A DNA stretch of 64,000 nt from Agriotes lineatus (lineage: Eukaryota; Arthropoda; Insecta; Coleoptera; Elateridae). The translations under genes and the position numbers were made by a program. The notes under the pieces were generated by a model. That model did not search any database and had not been told where the DNA came from. It was given only the letters and a program-made list of their open reading frames with translations. The stretch is from the NCBI GenBank assembly GCA_940337035.1, contig OW679203.1, forward strand, positions 26,793,495 to 26,857,494, read 5' to 3'. This document shows, piece by piece, positions 11,641-23,916 of the stretch (position 1 is its first letter; each line of letters opens with the position of its first letter).

Positions 11641-14257
11641 AACAGTTTAAAACATAAAGTTACCTATGTTACTAGATCAGCCTCAAGACGGGTGCAGTGC
11701 GCTGCGTGTAGGCGTCGTCTGTCACTACTCTTTCGATATATGGCGGAATGCAGTGGCGTCCGGAATGGTTTCCCTGCGTCAAGCGTGGGTGGAATGTTCA
11801 TGCCCCCTTGGAAAACACAAAATGGGCTAGGCCGTTAATTGGATCACTCGGCAATGAATCCCGTCTAACTACTAACGAACCACGTTAAGTCTAACGCGCC
11901 CCCATACTAATGAATAACCCAAAACAAACTCGCGAGCGGACACCACCAACAAACACCAGTACCCTCGTAACTTGCCAATCACTGTCTGCCGCTCGAAGCA
12001 ACACAAACACGATCACGACCCCAGCTGCCGTCTCACTCGGGCCGGAGTGACCAATGGGACGCCAGGGTCTTCGCACTATGACGCCGAAGCGGTTTTGGTG
12101 CGAAAAAAATCGACAGATGTTTTATATAAAATTCGGGAAGGGTTTCTCACTCGCTCTTACGGACTAAATTTTGAATAAGCAGAAACTGAGCGTCCCTGCA
12201 TGCGATGAAATAACCAGGTGCAGATGCGACTGTATAGAGTTTGCTCAGTTTGAGTCACTTGATCAACCCATATACCTATTTTCTCCCTTACTGCTGGTTA
12301 CCCATGTACACAACGAGTGGAAATCGTAGCTAACAAAGAGAGAGGTTTGACTACAACGTGTCGTATTTTGTACAAAATGCGCAGGCGCGAAAAGTGTAGT
12401 TACACAAAACGTATCGCGTCGAACTCGTTCAATTTAAATTTTGCGCGCGTTTATTCAAATTTAAAATACCAGTTTTTCACCAGAATTATACACGATCATA
12501 TAATTATACAAAGCTTCAATAATTGTTAACGTGGACCAAAACTTATTAATTACTTTGTTACGGAATTTTTCCTGAAAGGCTAGCCTTCAGCTGGCGAAGC
12601 TATTTTTACCTATTAATATTAACCTTGTATTGGTTTTCTGAAATTCTTCCGATGTAAAATGCTAACAGGACCATTCTGTACATTCCATCGAAATACACGT
12701 TCTTGAAATAGTGCGTTTTCTACAAAAATCCTTTAAAAAAATTTCCAATTGCAATAGCATATCCTAGGTTGCTTTGAAAAATATCAGTAGAGATTACTCC
12801 AGCCAAGCAGGTACAATAAACATTGTGCTATAATATTGAAATAAAATCTCTTCATTACATCAACTTGAAGAGAAAATATGTGAAAGCAGCACTCGATCCA
12901 GAGTATCAGATTGAGGATTAACATTTACACTATGACTGAAAAAGTTTTAAATTTGTCAACCATATTGAAGGAAAAAGGCAGTGTAAGAAATTTGCGAAAT
13001 ACATTAATAGTAATTTACGATGCAAGTAACGTTATCAAGCTTTTTACATTACGAGAGAATAGTTTGAATGAACGAGCGACGTTAGGAGCGAGTTCTTTAA
13101 AATTCTCGAGTAATGTAGAAAGCAGATAACGTTACGTATATCGTAACACGGTTTATTTTATCCTAAAATACTAATATTTTTAAAAAATAGGAAAAATGGT
13201 TATTATTGACACTTACAACAGCGAGTGGTGGTATCACTAGTAAGATAAAAACTCAATACTGCATTGTTGGTAGCACTGTCAGGTTATGTTAAATTTGAGA
13301 TTTTCAGGTTAAGTTTTGCGTCAGTCTGTGTCAAATAACAAACAAAACCTAACCTACTAACATCGAATTTTACATAGACTGACAATACACTTCAGTGCTG
13401 TCAACATGTGATTAAATGCTAATAAAGTATCGTTATGTTATATTTATTTTTTAACAACACTAGTGCTGTTAAATGCATCTTAACGCAACTCGTTGCTAAG
13501 GAGTTATTCACATAATAACATAATAGGATAAAATAAAGATGTTTAATGCTCCTTATCCTTCCGGTAAGTTGTAAAATTTTCTGTTCATGATAGAAATCAA
13601 CTGTTTTTTTTTACCATTGGAATACAAGTAATTATTAGAGTTAAATGGCACTATTTTCTTTTTACTTGAGGGCTCCCATCGTTGACTAAACGTTAGTGTA
13701 TCATTGTTCAATAATGCGGCGTTTTTTACAATTATTTAAAAAATGTTTTCAGAACAGAAAAACCCAGAAAGTAAGAAACGAACAGTTTCGTGTTTTTTTC
13801 GTTTACAACAATACTGGTACATACAAAATTGGGTGAAAGTTTTTGTAACGTTTTCATTGGTTAAAGAGTTATTGAGTTTTACTATCAGTGTAATCACTAA
13901 TAGACATCTGTTATTAGGTGTTTCGGGAATAAACACAAAAAAATAAGCCAGTCGTTTTGCAAGTGAGGGGCTTGGTGGTCACTTGGAGTTCACGTAGTTT
14001 TGAACAAATTGAGGAAAAAGTATAATTTTCATGCAATAAGTTCTTATCAATTTTCTCAAAACTGTATACACTGCATGTGGTCTATTATTGCTCTAAGCCC
14101 ATCAGTTAACATCTTTATTGATGTTTAAATAAAATTAATCTTATTATATTTGCATCGTACATACTCGTCCTTTAACGAAGCTACCTTTTCCTCATGAAAT
14201 AACCTTATATTTAAAAAAGTACCTTTTACTAATTTAATCATTTGAGTAACATAATTA
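11641..14257. other. No confident gene
   Basis: Contains a moderately GC-rich stretch (11640-12110) and then AT-rich DNA. Open frames under 75 codons occur but none carries a recognisable motif or splice context that convinces me. The short overlapping frames on both strands at 13736-13946 look like chance. Confidence 0.4.
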
Positions 14258-14446
14258 TCATATATAATGCAACTAGTAGGTTCTTGATTATCAAATAATC
14301 ATTTTTTTACACGAGATATATTATTTGGCAATCGCGCGAGTCCGAAGGACGAGCGTGATTGCCTAAAACAATATATCGAGTGGAAACATAAATGACTTGA
14401 TAATCAAGAAGACACGAGTTGCATTCGGCTAGATTATATCACGACT
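14258..14446. repeat. Degenerate MITE-like inverted repeat
   Basis: Imperfect arms of about 90 bp, starting near atataatgcaact on the left and ending near gagttgcattcgg..atat on the right, fold on a GC-rich centre (gcaatcgcgcgagtcc..). Inner arms share ttcttgattatcaa. No coding sequence and no clear target duplication. Confidence 0.55.
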
Positions 14447-16413
14447 CAATAAACAACGTTTGAATAGTGTATTTTAAATATTAAAAGTACAGTTAATGTG
14501 GTTGTTATGACAATTGTGCTGACAGCAGATAACGTGATGTTTGTGAAGGCGTGTGATTATCACCTATTAATCAGGAAGGTAAGTGATTATCAGTTGCTAT
14601 GTACATTATCAAAAGTTAGTACATGCGTAACTATGCATTTTGCCGTTTTTCATTGGTTGATGTTAGAGGAAGTGGTATACTCTAAATAATCCTGACCTTT
14701 AATGTGGTTCAATAATTCACAGTTTTTGAAAGTAACGTTTGAGCACCTAATAAATATCTTATTTAATAGAATAGCCTTAATATTAATCACAGACAATCTG
14801 TTAATATGTTCTCTAAACACTGTGCTAATTTTACATATTTATAGAACATCTTGACAAGGATATATCAACTTACCTCTATTTTTAATTCTAATTAATAGTA
14901 ATTCCCTACCACTAATTACATAGTGGACATTTATGCACGAGTTTGCACACAATAGTTTTCCTACGGCCTTAAATTTACTGTTGTTAATCTATAAATGTCG
15001 ATTTAACAAAGGTTTGCATTTATGACAGTTATAATTTATGTCATAACAAAGAGATGGTCTTGACGCGCAGGTGAATGTTACTGCAGCCAGTAACTGTTAA
15101 AGTTATCAAAGGTAATTATAAATGTACACATTTTACTGTATTTATTACATAATGCTTTAATTATTTAAAAAATACTTTACCTTTAACGAAATAAGTAACT
15201 AGAATAACTTTATAACCTCACTTCCAGTTCAAAATTCTAAACTCCACACCAGCTGTTTACTTTTAGCACATGAGCTAAAAGTAAACAGATGATTCACTTT
15301 TAACACGCTGATTTATAAAACGTCACATTTATGAAATAAGCTAGCGCCAAAAGGCCTATTTTTTTGTAGTGGTCGTAAAAAAATAAATTTCAATATTTTT
15401 TTGCAACAAATCCGCTAATGTATTCCACTACATTCTCCACATACGAAGTTAACGTCAACATTGTATTAACATAATCGTTGTCAATTACACCAGGGTAATA
15501 AAAATTTCGAGTGTTTTGATGAAACATGTAATTTATCTATTCCACCTGCCAAGCAATTTGAAGTATCAAATAGTTTAATTTTAGTTTTAATCAACAGTCT
15601 GTTATAGGTACCTACTTTCAAATTGTTTGGCATTTGGATTATTGTTAATTCTCCCACGGCTTCTGATCGAAATATAAAAGATCAACGCTTAATACACACT
15701 ATACTTGCATTTTCGTTTATTCCAAGTACGAGGTAATTCTTCTGCCCATTTGCATTTATCGATGCATGAAGTTTTTTGATTTGCTGCTGTCGTCGTTTAT
15801 CACATCGGTTATAAGTTGCTGCTTATTCACTTCCATAACAGCATGATTTACCTGCTCGGTGGTGATAACCATCTTGTTGTTTGATTTTACTGGGCGAATT
15901 GTTTGTCCACCTGCTGGTTTGGCAGTATGAGATGCGCGCAGATCTTTATGTTACGAATGCCAGCCGAACTTGCCGACTGCAGTAAAATAATAATAAAGAA
16001 GCGATTTGCTCGCTTGTAAAAGGAGTGATTAATAATTACAAATCTGAAATAATTTATAGGTTATGTAACGTAAACTTCGAAGACACGCCTTCTAAACGTA
16101 TGTTAAACGTAGGGCTTGGTTTTCTGGTCTGTGGCGTTTGGTAGCATTCAGTAACGCAGAAATGAACCCGCTTTATTATTAAATGAAATACACTTGCGTT
16201 TGTAGCTGTGTTAGTAGTTTTAAAAAGCACAAGCAATAGGCATAATAAGTAATTCTTTTCTGTGATAATATTGCTATTAAAAGTAATGAGACGTTTGTTT
16301 ACAAACAACCAAAAATCGAAACGGTCGATTGCAACTATGGTACTTTTGCACGTTTGACACTGCATGTAGTGTTCTAGATTATTATATAGGTATGATTTTG
16401 CTAAACTTAAATA
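14447..16413. other. No confident gene; one exon-like minus-strand segment
   Basis: Mostly AT-rich. On the minus strand around 15955-15765 a frame of about 60 codons is open and includes MVITTEQ followed by a GTAAAT donor-like site. I do not recognise it and cannot show it is an exon. Confidence 0.3.
15253..15288. repeat. Perfect 15-bp hairpin
   Basis: Arms ctgtttacttttagc and its exact complement, with a 6-nt loop (acatga). No T-run follows. Probably a relic of a small transposon or a simple palindrome. Confidence 0.8.
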
Positions 16414-17708
16414 ATGGGTGATCCAACGGTTAGCGTGGATGTTGATTGTCGCTATCTGACATATATCGCAATAGCCATGAAAACATTTGTTGACAAACGT
16501 CAGTTTAGACTTTGGCAATTGCAACGATGGAGTTTTTTTCAACCGCGCAACGAGTAAAAGTTATTCAAACGTACTACGAAAATGATCGTTCCATCAAAAA
16601 GACATTTCGTAAAATTCGAGACTACTTCGGTCAAAATAATCGTCCTAGTGAGTCGGGAATCCGTGGAATAGTGCGACGATTTGAAGAAACTGGATCGGTG
16701 GAAGGCCGTAAAAAGTATCGGCATCCTCGTACAGCTCGTTCAAATGAAAACATTGCTGCCGTTAGTGTTAATGTGCGAGAACAACCAAAAACTTCAATCC
16801 GTCACCGGGCACAACAACTAGGCATGACCTATGGCACTATGCAACGGATTTTAACGAAGGATCTTGGTTTACATCCTTACAAAATCCAATTAACCCAGCA
16901 ACTCAAGCCGTTGGACCATTTACAACGCCGTAGATTCGTTAATTGGGTTCTGCAGAGAGGAAATGAAATTTCATCGAAAATCATATTCAGCGACGAGGCT
17001 CATTTTCACATCGGTGGATATGTAAATAAGCAGAATTGTAGAATTTGGGGCTCGGAAAACCCTCATGTGGTTTTTGAACAAGCAATGCATCCACTCAAAG
17101 TGACTGTTTGGTGCGCTTTGTGGGCCAATGGCATTATTGGACCATACTTCTTTGAAGATGACGATGGAGCTACTGTTACTGTTAATTCCGAGCTTTACCG
17201 CAACATGCTAAGAGAATGTTTTTGGCCTAAATTGAATGAAATGGATGTGAATGAGTTCTGGTTTCAACAAGATGGCGCAACATCCCATACAAGCCATGAA
17301 ACGATCGCCTTATTGCGCTCGAAGTTCGATGATCGCATCATTTCCAGAAACTCTGAGGTGAATTGGCCCCCAAGATCCTGTGATCTTACTCCCTTAGATT
17401 ATTTTCTTTGGGGGTATTTGAAGAGCAAAGTGTACACTAATAACCCACAAACACTTCACCAGCTAAAAGACAACATTCGAGCTGCATTAGATGCCATTGA
17501 TCCACTTTTATTGCGAAAAGTTATCGAAAATTTTGACGTTCGAATAACCTCCTGTCGACGAAGCCGTGGAGGTCATCTGAATGATATTATTTTTCATACA
17601 TAATTGCTACATGTTAAACTTTTTGCTACAATAAATATTTCTGGCGTAAGTTTATAAAATGAATTTTTATTTGATAACAAAATCCACGCTAACTGTTGGA
17701 TCACCCTT
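16414..17708 (+). mobile_element. Mariner-like DD41D (rosa-type) transposon, apparently complete
   Basis: This 1295-bp element is flanked by TA at 16412-16413 and 17709-17710, the expected Tc1/mariner target duplication. Terminal inverted repeats of at least 27 bp begin gggtgatccaac on the left (16416); the right repeat ends at 17706 with the complement. I count one mismatch over the 25 bp from gggtgatcc inward, plus one in the first two bases. A single uninterrupted transposase frame fills the interior. Size, ends and frame all look undamaged, which suggests recent activity. Confidence 0.9.
16527..17603 (+). CDS. DD41D mariner-family transposase (358 aa)
   Basis: Cut-and-paste transposase. 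The start is ATG 16527; upstream in-frame codons reach only TTG 16512. The N-terminal about 115 residues form the paired-type helix-turn-helix region (AQRVKVIQTYYEND, then SIRHRAQQLGMTYGTMQRIL). Catalytic acidic residues: D156 in IIFSDEAHF, D249 in FQQDGATSHT, and D291 in SCDLTPLDYFLWG. The last two are separated by 41 residues, the spacing of the DD41D/rosa group and not the DD34D of classic mariners. No stop or frameshift, and the length is normal for mariners (about 345-360 aa). A polyadenylation-like aataaa lies downstream at about 17630. Residue roles are from the family; spacing is read directly. Confidence 0.9.
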   Translation: MEFFSTAQRVKVIQTYYENDRSIKKTFRKIRDYFGQNNRPSESGIRGIVRRFEETGSVEGRKKYRHPRTARSNENIAAVSVNVREQPKTSIRHRAQQLGMTYGTMQRILTKDLGLHPYKIQLTQQLKPLDHLQRRRFVNWVLQRGNEISSKIIFSDEAHFHIGGYVNKQNCRIWGSENPHVVFEQAMHPLKVTVWCALWANGIIGPYFFEDDDGATVTVNSELYRNMLRECFWPKLNEMDVNEFWFQQDGATSHTSHETIALLRSKFDDRIISRNSEVNWPPRSCDLTPLDYFLWGYLKSKVYTNNPQTLHQLKDNIRAALDAIDPLLLRKVIENFDVRITSCRRSRGGHLNDIIFHT

Positions 17709-18022
17709 TATAAATCGTAGTTATAGTAAAACAAGGTAAAAACATAATTTATTAATAACTTTAGTAAGTAATCTTGTATTTAAGTAATAGCGTTTTGTCA
17801 TAGTGGATACTTTCTAGCATCGTTTTAACAGAAGTATCGAATGAAATAGAAAAATTCTGCAAAGTTTCTATATTTGATGAGTCAGGGATGCGTAAGGCGC
17901 AAAAATCAGTGTTTTATGAAAGTTTCGAAAATATTGAACCTACTCCAAATCTACAAAATACAATCAATGTCGTGGGCGCCGGTTTTTTTAGCCAATGAGT
18001 GATTTAGACGTCAAATAAAACA
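17709..18022. other. No gene assigned
   Basis: AT-rich flank of the mariner. It may contain decayed upstream sequence of the relic that starts at about 18023, but I cannot align it. Confidence 0.3.
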
Positions 18023-18410
18023 ATGCAAGAAATTTTACAGTTATACGTACGATACGCTCAACAGCATTTTTCAAAGAATTCGTACTTTGTATACCCCGAC
18101 GATACGGCATTCAGTACATCTTTTGAACGACTGCGCAGACAAATGAAAGATGTTGGTCGAGAAATACCTTTCGACAATAACATAAAAATACTGTATCCGA
18201 AAGATCCATTTCTTTCTAACGGAATTTTTTTTTACATCTGCAGAGTTGCAAAAAGTTGGCTTTACTACTATATTTGCTGATAAGGCTGCAGATAGATTGA
18301 TCCTATCCACTGCCATGGAATTACAAGAAGAGAATAAAGTTGTTAAAATAATTGGCGAGGACGTTGACCTGTTAGTATTATAAGCGCAGTTAGCACCATC
18401 AAAAACAAAT
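18023..18410 (+). pseudogene. First half of a decayed repeated arthropod gene family (EDVDLLVLL family)
   Basis: Frames drift, but the protein words are in order: YPDDT, VGREIPFD, KDPFLSN, ELQKVGFTTI, ADRLILSTAMELQEENKVV, GEDVDLLVLL and APSKTNI. I know this pattern from uncharacterised, often multicopy insect proteins with an acidic PIN-like core; the function is not established. There are several frameshifts, and a stop follows LLVLL at about 18381. The continuation of the same protein order appears at 22030, so about 3.6 kb was inserted between. Confidence 0.55.
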
Positions 18411-18802
18411 ATTGCATTAGTTTAATGGTTCAAGTAATTCTGCTTCCCTAAGTAACATAAAATGAATATTCAAAACGAGCACAGAATTAAAGACTTTATT
18501 TGTTGCAATGAGGCCAGTAATTTTACAGTAATAAATGTACTCGATATGAGCAGCAGTAAATGTAATTTGCGAAAGAAAGGTTGGCATCAAATTGACGCAG
18601 ACAACGTGGGGTTCGAAGACGAATTCTTACAAAATATAAGACTTGTCAACGACCAAAGTTGGGCGATTACAAACACTTCTCCGTACAACGTCGCGTCGGA
18701 TCGAGAGCGATTTCATAAATAATTATTGATAAACGTCCGTATCCAACATTGTGTGGGAAGAAGCGCACTGATCAGAACATATTTGAACAACAATCATTAA
18801 AC

Positions 18803-18925
18803 ATGGCTGATAAATGTACCAGAAGGAATAAGAAAATCGAAGAGAAAAAGGAAGAAGAAACGCAAGCAGAAGAAATAATTACAATAGCCGAAGTACAGGT
18901 AGAACAACAAAGTCAGGGAGATTAG
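18803..18925 (+). CDS. Short Lys/Glu-rich ORF, unknown
   Basis: ATG 18803 opens 40 codons rich in Lys and Glu (KKIEEKKEEETQAEE), likely a coiled or disordered segment. After the TAG the same frame continues with a similar composition for another 20 codons, suggesting a broken longer frame. I do not recognise it. Confidence 0.2.
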   Translation: MADKCTRRNKKIEEKKEEETQAEEIITIAEVQVEQQSQGD

Positions 18926-20524
18926 GCCGAAGAACAAGAGGGTCAAACCTCAAAGGAAGGGGCGGATTTAAGCCTAATTACAGAGGTTTTATTAATAAAA
19001 AGTTACAATTGGTTAGCCAAAGAGTGTTTTAATTGTTTTCCAAGTCCTTGCGCATATGTGGGTGTATAATTTGCATAGATAGTGAATCCCCGTGAAAAAA
19101 AAATCCATCCTCAAGAATAGTCAGAGTGCGATCCACTTTCGAGCCCGTTTATGAAGAGTTGCAGTATCGGCTAGCCATAACCGAAGGTGCAGGCTTTAAA
19201 GCAGTCCCCCAGGACAGCCAGCGTGCCGAAGGCAGCAGCAGGGAGCAATCAGCGAGCCAGAAATTGAGGTGGCGTCACCTGAAACCGTTGCCTGACGAGG
19301 AAGCCTCCAGTTACCAGGTAATTCCTATAACCACCAGTTGCCGTAGGCCTTTTTATACAAAGGCTTTATCAGGCTTTTTAGTAGCCATACGTGCAGATAT
19401 CCGTCCCCAAGCCCTTTCCAGAATTTCGTAATTTGCTTAGCGTTCTTTGAAAATGCAGTTTGGACCATTAAAACGGAAATCGAACGAATGAAAACCACAG
19501 CGTTCTTTGGCATTCTAAAACAAAACAAATTTGCCGGAAATGACGTAACAGTGATTTGAATAATTTACCTGATGTAGGTTTGCCGTTTTGGTCAGTTTTG
19601 AATTCAATATGCTCTGCTTTTGTGCGAGCAAGCCATTTTTGACATTGAATTAAATTGTAGGTTATAAACCTGTTGGTCCTACAGTGACGCATTTGTCATA
19701 CTTGTTAATAATTATATTTGTGCTACAGATTTGGTGAACCTAACCTGAAACTAATAGTCATTTCATGCTACTGCCGGAGCTTAGCCATATATATTTTGTA
19801 AATAAATAAAATAATAAAATGGCAATAAACCATTTCTTTTGCAAGTCAAAATCATTTGAGCATTTTTAATTAGACCCGACTTGACATAATTAATTCTTTA
19901 TTGAAACCTTGTTACGGTTCAAAAATCATTTGCAGCTATTCATTTAACTAATGGCCCTAATCTTGGTTAAAATTAACTTTTTGCCTTATCTTTCTTTAAG
20001 TCTAATTTTGCCTACAATAAAACTGAGCATTCAAACTTTCTGCAAGCTATATTTTGATCTAACGTAAGCCATTTAATCAGAATTACAGTGCTTGAAAGCT
20101 CCTAGAGCTTAGACTTCACTTTGCGCATAAAGCTTTTTGGGTTGCATATGCCAAGTTTTCTTTCAAAAGCCCCTCCAATTCTAATTTTCGAATTGTGTTC
20201 CCTTATCAGTCTTTTTGGGCCATTTAGCCATATTGTGTAGTTAGAGAATAGGTGCCTTTGTGAGATTTCGTTTTGAAATGAGCCTTAATGGGATTATTTC
20301 GCGGGCATCTGGCTTGGAAATTCTGTTGTGCTGCGTTTTGAGCCTTCCGTGGTTGACGATGCAGTTTCCGGAGAGGTTATTTTTGCGATTTCCTAAGCCT
20401 CAAGCTTAGCTTGGACTTTACCTCGGCGAGCACATGTTTTCCTTTGGCGAAGCGGAGCCAGAACACTTAGGGTATGCTTCTTTAATGATGTTAACTTAGA
20501 TACTATGGTATGATAACTCTTTCA

Positions 20525-20613
20525 GCTCCATTTGTGCGACCCCCATTTTTTTTGCGACGTCCATTTGTACGACCTCAATTTTTTTGCAATGTCCATTTGT
20601 ACGGCGTCCTTTT
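20525..20613. repeat. Three-copy short tandem repeat (32-34 bp)
   Basis: The word tccatttgt.cg.c followed by a T-run and gc recurs starting at 20525, 20559 and 20591. It is small and imperfect, inside the unidentified insertion. Confidence 0.7.
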
Positions 20614-22029
20614 TCGTGGCCCCCTTGTGACCCCTTATTATCGGGCGAAGATGGCCTCAGCTACTGCCTTGAATTTGGGGAGCACGAAGCTCCTCGCCTA
20701 CACTTAGCGAAAGTAGAAGCCCCGGCGTAGCCTCCTTCATCGCCTCCAGTATCTGCAGGTCGTTAACCCTGCACTAACCTTGATTAAGCATGCACCGCTG
20801 CTTATCGGACCTTCCGTATGTGTTTGCTGCAGCCTGGAGAATTACAAGGTCGGTCGTATTTATCCTGTTTTGAGCCACTTAAAACTTGTGATCCGTTTTT
20901 AACATGTTTTGTTGTGCCTGTGTTATTTCGTATCCGGCAAATGAAATGATTGAAAGCTTGTGGTTTGTATTTTATGCGCTTTACTCACCTTTTGAGGCAG
21001 TTTAGGTATTTGTTTTAATAATTTTGTTGCGATAGTTTATTTTATTTAGCTTTTGAGGTTAAAAATCATTAAGATCGGTAGCGCCTCACGCCCCGGTCAA
21101 GTGTTGATATCTTTGAACTGTATGCGGCATTTGCATGATAAGGTTTCACCCGTTTTCGATCGTCACGATTGGTTAGTGACATAACATTCGGTTGAATTCA
21201 ACCTCAGTAACTGCAAGTAATTCAATGAAAGTTTCACTTGCGACATTTTAATGCAGATTGAAAAGTTACTCTAGTCACCTTCGGTTTTTAAAGCGTTATG
21301 ATAGGAAGCAAGATCTTGAATGCCGTGTAGGTGTGTTTGTGAATTAAAGGCAAACATTGCATAGTGGGTAGTTGGGCGAATTCAACTAACCTATCTAAAT
21401 TTAAGCTGTAATAAAGGTGTCATAGCCATAGTGCTATCGACAACTTGTTAGTTTTGCATTTAGCCATTTGATTAGTCATTATGTGATTCGATTATGCACT
21501 TTAATATACTTTAACCTATTTATTTGAGCTACGCTAATATGTATCGTTTATATACCTATATTGATTATTTGAATTTATATGCTAATATTTCGGTGAGGTG
21601 TAATAAACGCTTTATGATTATTGTGATTTAAATCTGTGATATGCTGATTTGGTTTGCCGTATATTTTTGTGTGTATTTTAATTGTGTTTGTATTTCTGTT
21701 TGCCGCAATTATACTGCCTTGACATCTTTGCCTGCGTATCTGATTTGTGCCTTTGCCGTTACCCCTTTTATTTTCAAGTTTGGTTAGTAGCGCTTTCTGT
21801 AGTGTACTTCTTGTTTTGCAAAGTGCTGGGTTACTTGCTACTTGGCGCCCATATCTTTATTTTTCAGCTAAAGCTTTTGAGTCTTTTATACAACCCACGA
21901 CCTCCTCTGGCTGAGAAGCTTACCGCCTTTACTATCAGAGCAACGGTAGCAACGGTAATAACGTTAATATTTTTAATATTATGAAAATTAATTACTACTC
22001 AGCTCTGAATTAGGGCTTTACCTATCATA

Positions 22030-22855
22030 TCAATATATACTTTGGTAAACCTGGAAGAGATAGAGAAAACGAGAAAATGTACAACTGCGACAGTTTCAAA
22101 TTTCCAGATTTCAAACAATACGTAGGATTGTTTTATATAATAACAGGATGTGATACAAAATCGTGCTTTTTAAAAAAGTCAAGAATAAAATTCTAAAAAT
22201 ATTCAATAAGCAAGAAACAAGCTTACAAAATTAGATACTTTTTATGACAGAAAAGCTAAACAGAATCAGACTGCAAAAATCGAATGTGAAATAGTAGCAA
22301 CTCTAGACTCAACAAAAAAGAACACTTCTAATTTAAACGAACAAAAATTTCTACAATCCCAAAAGTCAACTTCGAGGACATCTTTTCAGTTAGAGAATCT
22401 TCCTCCAATTGAAGGTGCTGCAACTCAACATTGCTATGGAACTTTTCTGCAATTACGAACCTGGCTAGGAAACAAACTTAATCCGATGAAAAGAGGTTGG
22501 AAAATCACCAAATATTTTGCAACCTATATGTAGCTCAGAGCCACTCATTCCTGATAACTTTATAAAAAAATCACTTGTAGATGCAAAACTGGTTGTAAAA
22601 CTAATAATTGTAGTTGTAGAAAGCACGGGTAAAAATGTTTAAACTTGTGCTTAAAGGTGCCAAACTGATAGTTTCTCAAATATTGAAAAAACATTGTTAG
22701 CATTCAAGGAATTGACGATGATATAGAGTATAGACGAACCATACATAGCAGACACTGAGATAGAAGCTGGTGATGAAACTATTAGTAACATTGGATGATA
22801 GCAGTGAGAAAGAAGAATCGTTTAAAAAAAAGAAGAATTGATTGATTCTTTAGTA
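22030..22855 (+). pseudogene. Second half of the EDVDLLVLL-family relic
   Basis: Ordered words: INIYFGKPGRD, VGLFYIITGCDTKSCFF, LPPIEGAATQHCYGTFLQL.TWLGN, then a cysteine-rich stretch (C.CKTGCKTNNCSCRK) best read in a shifted frame, and an acidic tail. This order matches the C-terminal part of the family whose N-terminal half is at 18023-18410. Stops and frameshifts show it is dead. The hAT element begins immediately after. Confidence 0.55.
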
Positions 22856-22974
22856 CAGGGGTGGCAAAAACTACGGCCCGCGGGCCATATCCTGCCCGCC
22901 GTCTGTTTTTAATCCGGCCCGCAGGTTAATACTGTTTTTACATGAAAAAATTTAAAATAAATCAAATTACGCAC

Positions 22975-23732
22975 TGCCACCACTGACATATATAAATGGA
23001 CTGACTGAAGTAACAGAAATTTTTCTAAATGAGAAAAACTGCCCACAACCACTAGTATCTAACAATGAATGGCTATGGAAATTAACATTTGCTGCAGGCA
23101 TCATGGGATATCTTAACGAATCTAATTTAAAATTGCAGGGAAAAACAGTGCTCATATGTGAAATGTATTCTATCGTAGTCATATCTCCAAAAATTTACAT
23201 TGTTTGAAACACAAATCACATTAACTAAGTTTGACCATTTTCCATGCTGTAAAAATTTTCATATTAACGAAATCCTCATTCCCAACAAAATTCGCGGAGG
23301 ATATATTTTCTGAACTTAAACTACAGTTACAACAGCGTTTTTCAGATCTTGATGCAAGTGCAAAAGGCATTTCCATATTTCAAAATCCATTTGGATGTAC
23401 AATTGAGGAGCTCCCGTCAGACCTTCAATAATTGGAAGTGGTCTAACTGTAAAATGATGTTTAAAGAAATGGATCTAACCCAATCCTATAAATATCTTTC
23501 GAAAGATAAATACGGTCAATTAAAATCATATGCTCGGGGATTTATATCTGTATTTACGAGTACTTACCAATGTAAAAAGACATTTTCGAAATTAAAGTAT
23601 GTAAAATCGCAATACAGATCATTATTAACACATGACCATTTGCAAACAACTTTAATGATAGGATGTACTAATTTCGAACTCCAGTATGATAAAATATTAT
23701 CTCAGAAAAAACAATTACATTCATCGCATTAG
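22975..23732 (+). pseudogene. hAT transposase C-terminal region, decayed
   Basis: Across shifting frames the order is EWLWKLTFAAGIMGYLNESNLKLQGK, then F..PFGCTIEELPSDLQ, then an open 127-codon stretch (23349-23732) with QLKSYARGFISVFTSTYQCKKTFSKLKYVKSQYRSLLTHDHLQTTLMI. That is the hAT dimerisation domain as found in GTF2IRD2/ZBED-like transposases. At least two frameshifts and several stops lie upstream, and the N-terminal BED finger and catalytic core are missing. Confidence 0.75.
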
Positions 23733-23845
23733 TACAAAGTGTAACCAGTTCTGTAATACGTTTATTAATAGACTAGTGAATTACCCGAGCTACGCTGCGG
23801 TTCGCTAATTTAAGAGAGGTTCATTAACATACATTAAAAAAAGGA

Positions 23846-23916
23846 TGCATCGGCCGGAAATCGAACCCGGGCCGCCCGCGTGGCAGGCGAGCATTCTACC
23901 ACTGGACCAACTATGC
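23846..23916 (-). tRNA. tRNA-Gly(GCC) gene or tRNA-derived pseudogene
   Basis: On the minus strand 71 nt read as a near-standard eukaryotic tRNA-Gly. The anticodon loop is CTGCCAC (GCC), the B box GGTTCGATTTC, and a TTTTTTT terminator lies 2-3 nt after the 3' end. The 5' acceptor strand GCATAGT pairs imperfectly with CCGATGC (mismatches at positions 5 and 7), and the D arm has one change. Its place inside a hAT relic suggests a recently inserted tRNA copy or the head of a tRNA-derived SINE. No CCA is encoded. Confidence 0.6.

Larger units (their letters stand above)
18411..22029. other. About 3.6-kb insertion of unidentified nature
   Basis: Separates the two halves of the EDVDLLVLL-family relic. 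It has no recognisable terminal repeats. The left part (to about 19 kb) has short open segments. From 19.9 to 21.9 kb the plus strand is T/G-rich with no long frame. It might be a long non-coding retroelement or several older insertions; the precise borders are uncertain. Confidence 0.4.

Noticed and set aside
13190..13530. Possible MITE with cctaacct words
   Set aside because: Inverted similarity is too weak and no ends or duplication could be set.
16054..16542. 162-codon minus-strand frame beside the mariner
   Set aside because: It runs across the transposon's left end and into its coding start, has no motif, and is best explained as chance.
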